Positions 1 through 8,950 are shown, counted from the first letter of the stretch. The stretch: 64,000 nucleotides of DNA from Streptomyces sp. AJS327 (GCF_013450295.1 NZ_SKBR01000002.1:1016501-1080500); one strand, 5' to 3'. Notes: generated by a model not told the origin, from the sequence alone. Made by a program: numbers and translations.

Positions 1-789
1 CGGGTGGCGGGCACCGCCTCGCTCGCCGCGGTCGGCGGCGTCGGAGTCCTCGCCGCCCCGGCCTCCGCCGTCGAGGCGTCCGCGCCGCTGCCGAGCACCG
101 GCCTCAGCCAGGCCGTCGAGGTCGGTGATCCGCTCGCGGAGACCCTGCACGACCAGGCTGACACGCAGCAGCTCGTCGCCGTGAAGGCCGAGGCGCAGTC
201 CGAGGCCGAACGGCAGGCGGTCGTGGCGAAGAAGAAGGCGGAGGCGAAGAAGAAGGCCGAGAGCGAGCGGCGCGCGGCGGCCGAGCGGGCCGAGCGGAAG
301 AAGGAGCGGGAGCGCGCGGAGCGGCAGCGTGCCGAGCGGCGGAGCGTCTCGCGAAGCGCCGACCGGGGCACCGCGAACTCCTCCGGCTACGTGGCGCCGG
401 TGGCCGGTGCCACGCTGTCCACCGGGTACCAGCAGAGCGGCGGCATGTGGTCCTCCGGTTCGCACACCGGTGTGGACTTCCGCGCCGGCATGAACACCCC
501 GGTGCGGTCGGTCGCCGGGGGCGAGGTGGTCGAGGCCGGGGACGGCGGCTCCTACGGCGTGAACGTGGTCGTGCGCCACGCGGACGGCAGGTACTCCCAG
601 TACGCGCACCTCTCCTCGACCTCGGTCTCGGTCGGGCAGTCCGTCTCGGCGGGTGAGCGGATCGGGCTCTCCGGCTCCACCGGCAACTCCTCCGGCCCGC
701 ACCTGCACTTCGAGATCCGCACCGGTCCCGACTACGGCTCGGACATCGACCCCGTCGCCTACCTGCGCGGCAAGGGCGTCGGTATCTGA
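1..789 (+). CDS. M23-family peptidoglycan endopeptidase, 5' end missing
   Basis: Secreted cell-wall hydrolase of the M23 (LytM/lysostaphin) family, which cuts peptide bonds in peptidoglycan. The frame is open to the left edge, so the start and first part of the signal peptide are absent; what remains begins with a hydrophobic run ending in APASA near residue 23, a plausible signal-peptidase I site. Residues about 60-115 form a Lys/Glu/Arg/Ala-rich coiled coil, as in NlpD-like hydrolases. The zinc site is complete: H155-x3-D159 (HTGVD) and H234-x-H236 (HLHFE), numbered from base 1. The gene converges on ptsH and ends just before a strong hairpin. Family is secure; the bond cut is unknown. Confidence 0.93.
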   Translation, partial: RVAGTASLAAVGGVGVLAAPASAVEASAPLPSTGLSQAVEVGDPLAETLHDQADTQQLVAVKAEAQSEAERQAVVAKKKAEAKKKAESERRAAAERAERKKERERAERQRAERRSVSRSADRGTANSSGYVAPVAGATLSTGYQQSGGMWSSGSHTGVDFRAGMNTPVRSVAGGEVVEAGDGGSYGVNVVVRHADGRYSQYAHLSSTSVSVGQSVSAGERIGLSGSTGNSSGPHLHFEIRTGPDYGSDIDPVAYLRGKGVGI

Positions 790-822
790 GGACCGCCACC
801 TCCGGGGACCGCCACGGCGCAC

Positions 823-855
823 CGGGCACCCGCGCCCCGAGGGGCCGGGTGCCCG
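823..855. terminator. Bidirectional terminator between M23 peptidase and ptsH
   Basis: A perfect 10-bp stem (CGGGCACCCG / CGGGTGCCCG) with a nested CCCC-GA-GGGG helix in its loop. It lies between two convergent genes, where it can stop transcription from both sides. There is no T-tract, which is usual in Streptomyces. Confidence 0.7.
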
Positions 856-949
856 CGTCCGTCCCGCTCCGCGCCCAGGCCGGTGCTGGCGGGGCGACCC
901 GCGCGACCGCCCGGCGGTCACCGGCCGGGCCGCCGGGGCCGTGGCCTGG

Positions 950-1234
950 TCAGACCGTGCCGGGCAGCTCCTCCAGCCCCTCGGCGACCAGCTTCGCCAG
1001 CCGGTCGAGGGCCGGTCCCGCGTCCTCCGCCTCGGAGGCGAGGACGATCTCGTCGCCGCCCTCGGCGCCCAGCCCGAGGACGCCCAGCATCGAGCCGGCG
1101 TTGACCGGGGTGCCGTCCGCGCCCTTCCGCACCGTCACGGGAACGCCGGCCGCGGCTGCCGCCCGGCAGAAGATCGAGGCGGGGCGGGCGTGCAGGCCCT
1201 CGGCCCAGCCGACGGTGACGCTGCGCTCAACCAT
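950..1234 (-). CDS. ptsH: Phosphocarrier protein HPr
   Basis: HPr passes phosphate from enzyme I to EIIA in the PEP:sugar phosphotransferase system, in the cytoplasm. At 94 residues it has normal family length. The active-site motif GLHARP carries the phosphorylated histidine, His15, and Ser48 in NAGSML sits at the regulatory serine position. An AAGGA lies a few bases before the ATG. No other pts gene is adjacent, as in S. coelicolor, where ptsH is separate from ptsI-crr. The upstream region has a large palindrome and a DasR-like element; DasR is the established GlcNAc-responsive regulator of pts genes in streptomycetes. Confidence 0.95.
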   Translation of the reverse strand: MVERSVTVGWAEGLHARPASIFCRAAAAAGVPVTVRKGADGTPVNAGSMLGVLGLGAEGGDEIVLASEAEDAGPALDRLAKLVAEGLEELPGTV

Positions 1235-1285
1235 GGTGAAGTCCTTCGCGATTCGGTGCCGTATCCAGCACGGTGTGGATCTGTG

Positions 1286-1313
1286 TGGTCCCGCGCGGAG
1301 CCGCGCGGGACCA
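1286..1313. promoter_or_regulatory. 28-bp palindrome upstream of ptsH
   Basis: Perfect inverted repeat with 13-bp arms, TGGTCCCGCGCGG and CCGCGCGGGACCA, separated by AG. It lies about 52 bp upstream of the ptsH start. It could be an operator for a dimeric regulator or, if transcribed, a 5' UTR hairpin acting as an attenuator. Confidence 0.6.
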
Positions 1314-1449
1314 TGGGTGCCCGGGCGCGCCCGTACCGATCCGTGAGGTGCGGGCCGGCCGACGAGTACGCGCCGTCCGGGCGGGTCCGGTCAGTGGCGG
1401 ATGGTCCGGGTTGGTCCGGTTCAGCCCGGATCCTTCCACAGTCGCCCTG

Positions 1450-1465
1450 TCCGGTCCGGACCAGT
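1450..1465. promoter_or_regulatory. DasR-responsive-element-like site
   Basis: TCCGGTCCGGACCAGT matches the 16-bp DasR consensus A(G/C)TGGTCTAGACCA(G/C)T at about 12 positions, including the GGTC and GACC core arms. DasR control of ptsH is known in S. coelicolor. This copy is imperfect and some 215 bp from the ptsH start, so the call is tentative. Confidence 0.35.
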
Positions 1466-1559
1466 TTCGCACGGAGGTTCGGCGTTCCTCCCCGGCCCCG
1501 CCCGCCGACCAGCGCGAAGAGGGGTTCCCCGCCGCGCCGCGCGGCCTAGGGTGGGCCCC

Positions 1560-4367
1560 ATGCCGACTGCGGAAGAACGCGCGTACCCCGCCCACTGGGA
1601 AGCCGACGTGCTGTTGCGGGACGGCGGCGCCGCGCGGATCCGGCCCATCACCCCCGACGACGCCGACCGACTCGTCGACTTCTACGAGCAGGTCTCGGAC
1701 GAGTCGAAGTACTACCGCTTCTTCGCGCCCTACCCCCGGCTGTCCGACCGCGATGTGCGGCGTTTCACCCACCACGACTACGACGACCGCGTCGGGCTGG
1801 CCGCCACCGTGGGCGGTGAGTTCATCGCCACCGTCCGATACGACCGGGTGGACGACGCGGGCCGCGCCGCCAGCGCCCCCGCCGACCAGGCCGAGGTCGC
1901 CTTCCTGGTCCGCGACGACCACCAGGGCCGGGGCGTGGCCTCCGCGCTGCTGGAACACATCGGGGCCGTCGCCCGGGAGCGCGGTATCCGCCGCTTCACC
2001 GCCGAGGTGCTCCCCGCGAACAACCGGATGATCAAGGTGTTCACGGACGCGGGCTACTCGCAGCGGCGCAGCTTCGAGGACGGCTCCGTCCACCTGACCT
2101 TCAGCCTGGAGCCGACCGAACGGTCGCTGGCCGTCATGCGCGCCCGGGAGCAGCGGGCCGAGGCCCACTCCGTCCAGCGGCTGCTGGCCCCCGGGTCGGT
2201 GGCCGTCGTCGGAGTGCGGCGCACCCCGGACGGCGCCGGGCGGGCGGTGCTGGACGGGCTGCGCGAAGCGGGGTTCACCGGCCGGGTGCACGCGGTCAAC
2301 CAGGCGCTGCCCCCGGAGGCCGGGCGGCTCGGCGGCTTCCCCGCCGTCCGGTCGGTGAACGAGCTGCCCGAGGCTCCCGATCTGGTCGTCGTCGCCGTGC
2401 CCGCGCCAGCGGTGGTGGAGGTGGTGACCGACTGCGGGGAACTCGGTGTCCGCGGACTGGTGGTGCTCTCCGCCGAGTTCGGCCGCGAGGACCAGCGGGA
2501 ACTGGTGCGGCTGGCCCGCTCGTACGGTATGCGGCTGGTCGGCCCGAACGCGCTCGGCCTGATCAACACCCATCCCGAGATCCGGCTGAACGCCACCCCC
2601 GCGCCCCGCCTCCCGCGCGCGGGCCGCGTCGGGCTGTTCACCCAGTCCGGGGCGATCGGGATCGCGCTGCTCGACGGTCTGCACCGGCGCGGCGCCGGGC
2701 TCTCCTCGTTCGTCTCGGCCGGGAACCGGGCGGACGTCTCCGGCAACGACGTCCTCCAGTACTGGGACGAGGACCCGGAGACCGACGTGGCCCTGATGTA
2801 CCTGGAGTCGATCGGCAACCCGCGCAAGTTCAGTCGGCTGGCCAAGCGCACCGCGGCCCGGAAGCCGGTCGTGGTCGTCAAGGGCGCGCGGCACAGCGGC
2901 AGCGCGCCGCCCCCCGGGCACGCGGCCCCGGTCTTCCGCACCTCCGCCGCCACCGTCTCCTCGCTGCTGCGGAACGCGGGCGTCACGATGGTCGACACGG
3001 TCACCGAACTGGTCGACACCGGCCTGCTGTTGGCCACCCAGCCGCTGCCGGACGGCCCGCGGGTCGCCATCGTCGGCAACGCCGAGTCGCTCGGCCTCCT
3101 CACCTACGACGCCGCCCTCACCGAGGAGCTGCGCCCCCTCCCCGTCACCGACCTGACCACCTCCGCGACCCCGGGCGACTTCGGCCGCGCGGTGCGCGCC
3201 GCCCTCACCGATCCGGCCAGCGACGCCGTGGTGGTGACCGCGATCCCCTGGGTGGGCGCCGGATCCGGCGACACCACCGCGGAGCACCGTCAGGAGGAGG
3301 CGGCCGCCCGGCGGCTGGCCGCCGAACTGGCGGAGGCGGTGCGCTCGGCGGCCGAGGAGACCGGCCGGGGCAAGCCCCTCGCGGTCGCGCACCTGGCCAT
3401 CGAGGGGCTGGACACCGCGCTCGCCGAGCACGGCATCCCGGGCTACCCCGCCCCGGAACGGGCCGCCCGGGCGCTCTCCGAGGCCAGCCGGTACGCGGCC
3501 TGGCGGCGGGCGGCCAGCGACCCGGGCCGGGTCCCGGAGTACGAGGTGGACGAGCCGGGTGCGCGGGCCCTGCTGGAGCGGGCGACCCGCGCGGAGAAAG
3601 CGGAACCGGAACCGCCGGGCGCCGCGGGGACCGGCCGGACGGGAACCCCCGCCACGCCCGGCGGGGAGCGGCCCTCCTCCGGCCTGCCGCTCAGCCTCGC
3701 CGACACGGCCAGCCTGCTCGGCCGCTACGGCATCGAGGTGCACCCGGTCCGCGAGGCGCCGGACGCCGACGCGGCGGCCGCGGCGGCCCGGGACCTCGGC
3801 TACCCGGTGGCGCTCAAGACCACGGCGCCCCATCTGCGCCACCGCGCCGATCTCGGTGGCGTCCGCCTCGACCTGGCGGGGGAGTCCGAACTGCGGCACG
3901 CCTACGCGGAGTTGACCGCCGCTTTCGGCTCCCCGGCCGAGCTGCGCCCGGTGGTGCAGGCCATGGCGCCGCGCGGGGTGGACACCGTGGTGCGGGCGGC
4001 CGTCGACCCCTCGGTCGGCGCGATGCTCTCCTTCGGGCTCGCCGGAACACCCTCCGCCCTCCTCGGGGACACGGCACACCGCCTCGTGCCCGTCACCGAC
4101 CGGGAGGCGGGGGCGCTGGTGCGGGCGATCCGCTCCGCCCCGCTGCTCTTCGGCTGGCGTGGCGCGAGCCCCTCCGACACGGCGGCCCTGGAGGAGCTGC
4201 TGCTCAGGGTCTCGATGCTGCTCGACGACCACCCCGAGATCGTCGCGGTCGACCTGGAACCCGTGGTGGTCGCCCCGCGCGGGGTGGCCGTACTGGACGC
4301 CGCGGTGCGCGTGGCGGAGCCACCCCCGCGGACCGACCTGGGCCCGCGTACCTTGCCCGTGTACTGA
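1560..4367 (+). CDS. GNAT acetyltransferase fused to NDP-forming acyl-CoA synthetase-like domains (PatA type)
   Basis: Two-part protein of 935 residues. Residues about 15-175 are a GNAT N-acetyltransferase domain with the acetyl-CoA loop QGRGVA. Then come a CoA-binding Rossmann domain (from VAVVGV, about 200-320), a succinyl-CoA-ligase-like domain, a Pro/Gly-rich linker near 678-700 and an ATP-grasp domain. This order matches S. lividans PatA, which acetylates and so inactivates acetyl-CoA synthetase. Whether the ligase part is active is unclear: the usual SHTG phosphohistidine motif reads PGHAAP, keeping a His in altered context. The ATG at 1560 is chosen because TAGGGT ends 7 bases before it with no Shine-Dalgarno, indicating a leaderless message; longer in-frame starts lie upstream of that promoter. 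Confidence 0.85.
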   Translation: MPTAEERAYPAHWEADVLLRDGGAARIRPITPDDADRLVDFYEQVSDESKYYRFFAPYPRLSDRDVRRFTHHDYDDRVGLAATVGGEFIATVRYDRVDDAGRAASAPADQAEVAFLVRDDHQGRGVASALLEHIGAVARERGIRRFTAEVLPANNRMIKVFTDAGYSQRRSFEDGSVHLTFSLEPTERSLAVMRAREQRAEAHSVQRLLAPGSVAVVGVRRTPDGAGRAVLDGLREAGFTGRVHAVNQALPPEAGRLGGFPAVRSVNELPEAPDLVVVAVPAPAVVEVVTDCGELGVRGLVVLSAEFGREDQRELVRLARSYGMRLVGPNALGLINTHPEIRLNATPAPRLPRAGRVGLFTQSGAIGIALLDGLHRRGAGLSSFVSAGNRADVSGNDVLQYWDEDPETDVALMYLESIGNPRKFSRLAKRTAARKPVVVVKGARHSGSAPPPGHAAPVFRTSAATVSSLLRNAGVTMVDTVTELVDTGLLLATQPLPDGPRVAIVGNAESLGLLTYDAALTEELRPLPVTDLTTSATPGDFGRAVRAALTDPASDAVVVTAIPWVGAGSGDTTAEHRQEEAAARRLAAELAEAVRSAAEETGRGKPLAVAHLAIEGLDTALAEHGIPGYPAPERAARALSEASRYAAWRRAASDPGRVPEYEVDEPGARALLERATRAEKAEPEPPGAAGTGRTGTPATPGGERPSSGLPLSLADTASLLGRYGIEVHPVREAPDADAAAAAARDLGYPVALKTTAPHLRHRADLGGVRLDLAGESELRHAYAELTAAFGSPAELRPVVQAMAPRGVDTVVRAAVDPSVGAMLSFGLAGTPSALLGDTAHRLVPVTDREAGALVRAIRSAPLLFGWRGASPSDTAALEELLLRVSMLLDDHPEIVAVDLEPVVVAPRGVAVLDAAVRVAEPPPRTDLGPRTLPVY

Positions 4368-4420
4368 GCGAGGCGCGGTGGCGGGACGAGGGCCCGGTGG
4401 CGCCCCGTAGGATGGCTCAC

Positions 4421-5005
4421 ATGGCGAAGACCGGTACGACGACGCAGGGGCTGCGCGCGGCGATCGAGCGCAGCGGCTACTATCCAGCCCTCGTAGCCGA
4501 GGCCGTGGACGCGGCCGTGGGCGGGGAGCCCGTCACCTCGTACCTGGTACATCAGGAGACCACCTTCGACTCCAACGAGGTGCGCCGTCACGTCACCGTG
4601 CTCGTGCTGACCGGCACCCGCTTCCTGGTCAGCCACACCGACGAGCAGGCGGCCGACGGCACCTCCCCCTCGCCGTACGCCACCACCTCCACCGAGTCCG
4701 TCAAGCTGGAGCGGATCTCCTCCGTCGTGCTCTCCCGGGTGGTGGCCAACCCCGAGTCGTACACCCCGGGCACCCTGCCACGAGAGGTCGTGCTGACCAT
4801 CGGCTGGGGCGCGGTCTCCCGGCTGGACATGGAACCCGCCACCTGTGGCGACCCCAACTGCGAGGCGGACCACGGCTACACCGGTTCGGCCACCGCTGAC
4901 GACCTCTCGCTCCGGGTCAGCGAGGCGGGGGACGGCCCGGACACCGTCCGGCAGACGCTCGCCTTCGCCCAGGCCCTCTCCGAGGCCACGGCGGCACCGC
5001 GTTGA
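4421..5005 (+). CDS. DUF5998-type conserved actinobacterial protein
   Basis: A 194-residue soluble protein of a family conserved in actinobacteria; the DUF5998 assignment is from memory. It has no signal peptide or membrane segment. A Cys/His/Asp-containing stretch (TCGDPNCEADH) near residues 140-150 might bind metal. The stop overlaps the start of the phosphodiesterase gene (TTGA), so the two are translationally coupled. The ATG at 4421 is preferred over in-frame GTG 4397 and ATG 4412 because TAGGAT ends exactly 7 bases before it, a leaderless pattern. Function unknown; constant linkage to the phosphodiesterase suggests a common process. Confidence 0.8.
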   Translation: MAKTGTTTQGLRAAIERSGYYPALVAEAVDAAVGGEPVTSYLVHQETTFDSNEVRRHVTVLVLTGTRFLVSHTDEQAADGTSPSPYATTSTESVKLERISSVVLSRVVANPESYTPGTLPREVVLTIGWGAVSRLDMEPATCGDPNCEADHGYTGSATADDLSLRVSEAGDGPDTVRQTLAFAQALSEATAAPR

Positions 5006-6186
5006 CCGCGGAGGACCTGGCCGGGCACACCCCACTCGACCCGCGCACCGCGCCCGTCCCGCGCTACGGGGCGGCGTCCCTCGCCGACCTGCTGCCCTCG
5101 ATCGCCGGTGGACTCGGCGTTCCCGGGCTGAGCGGCGCGCTGCCGCTGGAGCCCGCCGACCGCGTCTGCGTCTTCCTGGTGGACGGCATGGGCTGGGAGG
5201 CGCTGGCGGCGCACCCCGCCGAGGCGCCGTTCCTCACCTCGCTGCTGCCCACCTCGGGCTGCGGCACCGGCGAGCCCATCACCTCCGGCTTCCCCTCCAC
5301 CACCGCGGCCTCCCTCGCCTCGGTGGGCACCGGGCTGGAACCCGGCCGCCACGGACTCGCCGGGTACACCGCGCTCGACCCGGACACCGGCAAGCTGATG
5401 AACCAGCTGCGCTGGCAGCCCTGGACCGACCCGTACGCCTGGCAGCCGTACCCCACCGTCTTCCAGCTGGCGGACCGCGCGGGGGTGGCGACCAGCCAGG
5501 TCTCGGCCCCGCACTTCGCGCACACCCCGCTCACCCAGATCGCGCTGTCCGGCGGCACCTTCCTCGGCAGGCTCTCCGGCGAGGAGCGGATGGACCTCGC
5601 GGCCGAGCGGCTGGCCGCCGGTGACCGCTCCCTCGTCTACACCTACTACGCCGAACTGGACGGCAACGGCCACCGGTTCGGCATGGACTCCGAAGCCTGG
5701 CGCGCCCAGCTGCGCTACGTCGACGGGCTCGCCCAGCGGCTCGCCGAGCAGCTGCCGCCCCGCTCCGCCCTGTACGTCACGGCCGACCACGGGATGGTCG
5801 ACATCCCCGAGGACCCCGAGGCCCGCTTCGACGCCGACAGCGACTGGGAGCTGACCGCCGGGGTCCGACTGCTGGGCGGGGAGGGCCGGATGCGGCATCT
5901 GTACGCCGTGCCGGGCGCCGCCTCCGACGTCCACGCGGTCTGGCGCGAGGTACTGGGCGGGCACGCCTGGGTGGCGACCAGGGAAGAGGCCGTCGGCCTC
6001 GGCTGGTTCGGGAACCTGGTCGACGACCGCGTGCGCCCCCGCATCGGGGACGTCGTCGTGGCGGTGCGCACCCCCACGGCGGTGGTCGCGACCGAGCGGG
6101 AGCCCAACGAGTCCGCGCTGATCGGGATGCACGGTTCGGCCACCCCCGCCGAGCAACTGGTGCCCCTGCTCGAAGTCCGTGCCTGA
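5002..6186 (+). CDS. Type I phosphodiesterase / nucleotide pyrophosphatase family protein
   Basis: Member of the alkaline-phosphatase superfamily that hydrolyses phosphodiester or pyrophosphate bonds with two metal ions. Visible motifs in order are VDGMGWE (first metal Asp), GFPSTTAASLAS (nucleophilic Thr), the YAELDGNGHRFG stretch supplying Asp/His ligands, TADHGMVD (Asp-His) and MHGS (last His). No signal peptide is seen, so it is probably cytoplasmic. The start is a TTG overlapping the stop of the DUF5998 gene by four bases, so translation is coupled. Length (394 residues) is normal for this streptomycete family. The natural substrate cannot be told from sequence. Confidence 0.88.
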   Translation: MTAEDLAGHTPLDPRTAPVPRYGAASLADLLPSIAGGLGVPGLSGALPLEPADRVCVFLVDGMGWEALAAHPAEAPFLTSLLPTSGCGTGEPITSGFPSTTAASLASVGTGLEPGRHGLAGYTALDPDTGKLMNQLRWQPWTDPYAWQPYPTVFQLADRAGVATSQVSAPHFAHTPLTQIALSGGTFLGRLSGEERMDLAAERLAAGDRSLVYTYYAELDGNGHRFGMDSEAWRAQLRYVDGLAQRLAEQLPPRSALYVTADHGMVDIPEDPEARFDADSDWELTAGVRLLGGEGRMRHLYAVPGAASDVHAVWREVLGGHAWVATREEAVGLGWFGNLVDDRVRPRIGDVVVAVRTPTAVVATEREPNESALIGMHGSATPAEQLVPLLEVRA

Positions 6187-6329
6187 CCCCCGCGCGCCCC
6201 TCGCCCGCCCGGTGGCGCGCGAGGGGCCGTGCTCCCCGCCTCGCCCGGCCCGGAGCCGCGCGGGCCGCACGCCGGACGGTACCGTGCGCCCGACGCCGAA
6301 CCCCACCATCCCGAAAGGATGAACCGCCC

Positions 6330-7046
6330 ATGCCTGAGCTGGTGTTCTTCTCCGGCACGATGGACTGCGGAAAGAGCACCCTGGCGCTCCAGATCGAGCA
6401 CAACCGCTCGGCGCGCGGCCTCCAGGGCATGATCTTCACCCGGAACGACCGCGCGGGGGAGGGGCGGCTCTCCTCACGCCTCGGTCTGGTGACGGAGGCG
6501 GTGGAGTCGGACGAGGGCCTGGACTTCCACGCGCACCTCGTCCACCACCTCACGGCGGGCGGCCGGGTCGACTACCTGGTGGTGGACGAGGCCCAGTTCC
6601 TCGCGCCCCGCCAGGTCGACCAACTCGCCCGCGTCGTCGACGACCTGGGCATGGACGTCTTCGCCTTCGGTATCACCACCGACTTCCGCACCAAGCTCTT
6701 CCCCGGCTCGCAGCGGCTCATGGAACTGGCCGACCGGATCGAGGTGCTCCAGGTGGAGACCCTCTGCTGGTGTGGCGCCCGAGCCACGCACAACGCCCGC
6801 ACGGTGGACGGCACCATGGTCGTCGAGGGCGCGCAGGTGGTCGTGGGGGACGTCGGCAGCCAGTCCAGCGAGGTGGAGTACGAGGTGCTCTGCCGCCGCC
6901 ACCACCGGCGACGGTTGACGGCGGCGGCCGCCGGCGCCGCCCCACTCTCCCCCGACGTGCTGCCAGTTGAGACGCCGGGCGGTCCCCGGAACTCCACCGA
7001 GAACGGTTCCCGGCCGTCCCACCCGGTGTCGTTCCGCGGCAACTGA
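6330..7046 (+). CDS. tdk: Thymidine kinase
   Basis: Phosphorylates thymidine to dTMP with ATP in the pyrimidine salvage pathway. Residues 9-17 (GTMDCGKST) are the P-loop; DEAQF is the Walker B motif; FGITTDF and the CWCGARATHNAR loop, with a further Cys in VLCRRH, fit the type II kinase zinc and thymidine-binding region. At 238 residues it is slightly long because of a Ser/Pro-rich, probably disordered C-terminal tail. The ATG has a good GAAAGGA ribosome site, and TACCGT (6280-6285) could be a -10 giving a leader of about 38 bases. It follows the phosphodiesterase gene by 143 bp and converges on the VOC gene. Confidence 0.93.
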   Translation: MPELVFFSGTMDCGKSTLALQIEHNRSARGLQGMIFTRNDRAGEGRLSSRLGLVTEAVESDEGLDFHAHLVHHLTAGGRVDYLVVDEAQFLAPRQVDQLARVVDDLGMDVFAFGITTDFRTKLFPGSQRLMELADRIEVLQVETLCWCGARATHNARTVDGTMVVEGAQVVVGDVGSQSSEVEYEVLCRRHHRRRLTAAAAGAAPLSPDVLPVETPGGPRNSTENGSRPSHPVSFRGN

Positions 7047-7106
7047 TCCGCCCGCGGGGCACGTTGACGGCGACAGCCGGAGCGCCCCGCCCGCCGTGGG
7101 CGCGGT

Positions 7107-7886
7107 TCAGTCCCGCTGCACGAGCCGGAACCGCGCGCCCTCCGGGTCGGCCACCGTCGCCGCGCGGCCCACCGGCGAGTCGGCGGGACCGTCCAGCGCG
7201 GCGCCGCCGCCCTCCCGGGCCCGGCGCACCGCCGCCGCCAGGTCCGAGACGCCGAAGTACACGGTCCAGTGCGGCCCGTGGGCGGGCGGCGGTGCGTCGG
7301 GCCCCCGTACCGCGGCTACCGGGCTTCCGGCCAACCGCAGTGTCAGGCAGTCCGGTTCGCCCGCCGCCGTGTCGTCCACGTCGTGGCCGAAGACGGCCGC
7401 GTAGAACTTCCCGGCGGCCGGGGCCTCGTGGACACGCAGCTCGTGCCAGACCGGTGCCCCCTCCCCCCGGTGGGCGGGACAGGGCGGGCCGGATCCGGCG
7501 GGCCCCTGCCAGAGCCCGAAGACCGCGCCCTGCGGGTCGGCGGCGATCGCCATCCGGCCCCGCTCCTCCGCGGCCAGCGGACCGACGGCCACCGTGCCGC
7601 CCGACTCGCGGACCAGCGCGGCCGTTTCGTCCGCGTCCCCGGTCGCCAGGTAGGGGGTCCACCCCACCGCGCCCGGGCGGCCCGGCGCCCGCCGCCACAG
7701 CCCCGCGACCTCCCGCCCGCCGCTCACCGCCCGGACGTACGGGGGTGGTTGCCCCGCACCGGAGCGGAACTCCCAGCCGAACAGGTGGCGGTAGAACTCC
7801 TGGCTCCCGGCCAGGTTCCGGACCACCAGGCTCGCCCAGCAGGGGGTTCCGGGGACGTGCGGTTGCCGAGTCACTGCCTCGGTCAT
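7107..7886 (-). CDS. Two-domain VOC (glyoxalase/bleomycin-resistance fold) protein
   Basis: A 259-residue protein made of two vicinal-oxygen-chelate domains: residues about 14-130 (WASLVVRNLAGSQEFYRHLFGWEF) and about 145-257 (WHELRVHEAPAAGKFYAAVFGHDV). Each has the FY...FGW signature of paired beta-alpha-beta-beta-beta units. Such duplicated VOC proteins are common in streptomycetes, but substrates are mostly unknown. No signal peptide. A GAGGAG lies a few bases before the ATG. It is divergent from the sulfurtransferase gene. Confidence 0.85.
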   Translation of the reverse strand: MTEAVTRQPHVPGTPCWASLVVRNLAGSQEFYRHLFGWEFRSGAGQPPPYVRAVSGGREVAGLWRRAPGRPGAVGWTPYLATGDADETAALVRESGGTVAVGPLAAEERGRMAIAADPQGAVFGLWQGPAGSGPPCPAHRGEGAPVWHELRVHEAPAAGKFYAAVFGHDVDDTAAGEPDCLTLRLAGSPVAAVRGPDAPPPAHGPHWTVYFGVSDLAAAVRRAREGGGAALDGPADSPVGRAATVADPEGARFRLVQRD

Positions 7887-8090
7887 GTGTGTCGCTCCTC
7901 AAGACCATCATCGCTGCGGTCGTGCGGTGGTGTTGCCGTGCCTCGCCTCTGCGAACTGTGCCAGTGCAGATATTCGCACTGCCCAACCGGCCGTGTGCCC
8001 CGGCCGCGCCGCCTTCTCGCCTTCGCACGCGAGAATGGCTGAAGCGGCGTGGGTACGCGACGGGCGCCGGACTGGGGCAGGATGACGTCC

Positions 8091-8927
8091 ATGACAGCCC
8101 TCATCTCCGTGACCGAACTCGTGCGCGACATGGCCTCGGCGGATCCGCCGTCACTCCTCGACGTGCGCTGGGAGTTGGGCGGGCCCCCGGGCCGCCCCGC
8201 GTACGAACGGGGCCATCTGCCCGGCGCGGTCTACGTCGATCTCGACACCGAACTGTCCGGGCCCACCGGGCCGGGAACGGGACGGCATCCGCTGCCCGAC
8301 CTTGAGGTCTTCGGCGCCGCCATGCGCCGCGCCGGAGTCTCCGCCGACCGTCCGGTGGTCGTCCACGACGGCGGGCGGGGCTGGGCGGCGGCCCGCGCCT
8401 GGTGGCTGCTGCGCTGGACCGGCCACCGGGACGTACGGGTGCTGGACGGGGGGCTCGCCGCCTGGACGGGGCCGCTCAGCGCCGGAAGCGAGTCGGTACC
8501 CGAGGGCGACTTCCGGCCAGTCGCCGACGCCGGGCCCCTCCGGCTGCTCGACGCCGAGGGTGCTGCCGCGCTCGCCCGGGACGGGCTGCTGCTCGACGCC
8601 CGCGCCGCGGAGCGCTACCGGGGGGAGGTGGAGCCCGTCGACCCGGTGGGCGGGCACATCCCCGGCGCCGTCTCCGCCCCGACCACCGGGAACCTCACCG
8701 CCTCCGGAACCCTCCGCCCCACCGGCGAACTCACCGAGCGGTTCGCCGCGTTGGGCGTGCGCCCAGGAGTGGCGGTGGGCGTCTACTGCGGCTCGGGCGT
8801 CTCGGCCGCCCAGGAGGTGCTGGCGCTGGCTGAGACGGGCGTGGACGCCGCGCTCTACGCCGGTTCCTGGAGCGAGTGGACGGCCGACCCGGAGCGTCCG
8901 GTGGCCACCGGACCCGAACCGGGCTGA
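8091..8927 (+). CDS. Rhodanese-type sulfurtransferase (thiosulfate/3-mercaptopyruvate)
   Basis: Two tandem rhodanese domains, the usual layout of thiosulfate and mercaptopyruvate sulfurtransferases, which move a sulfane sulfur through an active-site cysteine persulfide. Domain 1 (about 1-130) has LLDVRW and GHLPGAVYVDLD but no catalytic Cys; domain 2 carries Cys233 in CGSGVS, the loop typical of mercaptopyruvate-type enzymes. It is 278 residues long. The ATG at 8091 is chosen because CAGGAT (8078-8083) ends 7 bases before it; the alternative ATG 8082 lies within that hexamer. Cytoplasmic; substrate preference not settled. Confidence 0.87.
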   Translation: MTALISVTELVRDMASADPPSLLDVRWELGGPPGRPAYERGHLPGAVYVDLDTELSGPTGPGTGRHPLPDLEVFGAAMRRAGVSADRPVVVHDGGRGWAAARAWWLLRWTGHRDVRVLDGGLAAWTGPLSAGSESVPEGDFRPVADAGPLRLLDAEGAAALARDGLLLDARAAERYRGEVEPVDPVGGHIPGAVSAPTTGNLTASGTLRPTGELTERFAALGVRPGVAVGVYCGSGVSAAQEVLALAETGVDAALYAGSWSEWTADPERPVATGPEPG

Positions 8928-8950
8928 CGACCGCCGGGCCGCGGGACGAT

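Larger units (their letters stand above)
1235..1559. promoter_or_regulatory. Divergent promoter region ptsH / patA-like
   Basis: No gene is visible here. It contains a 28-bp palindrome close to ptsH, several GGTCCGG repeats (including TGGTCCGG direct repeats with a 10-bp period at 1402-1421), a DasR-like element at 1450-1465 and a -10-like TAGGGT (1547-1552) just before the acetyltransferase start. Confidence 0.6.

Noticed and set aside
1227..4232. Long antisense frame over the PatA-like gene
   Set aside because: The sense protein has clear GNAT and ATP-grasp motifs; the antisense one has only low-complexity Gly/Arg/His sequence.
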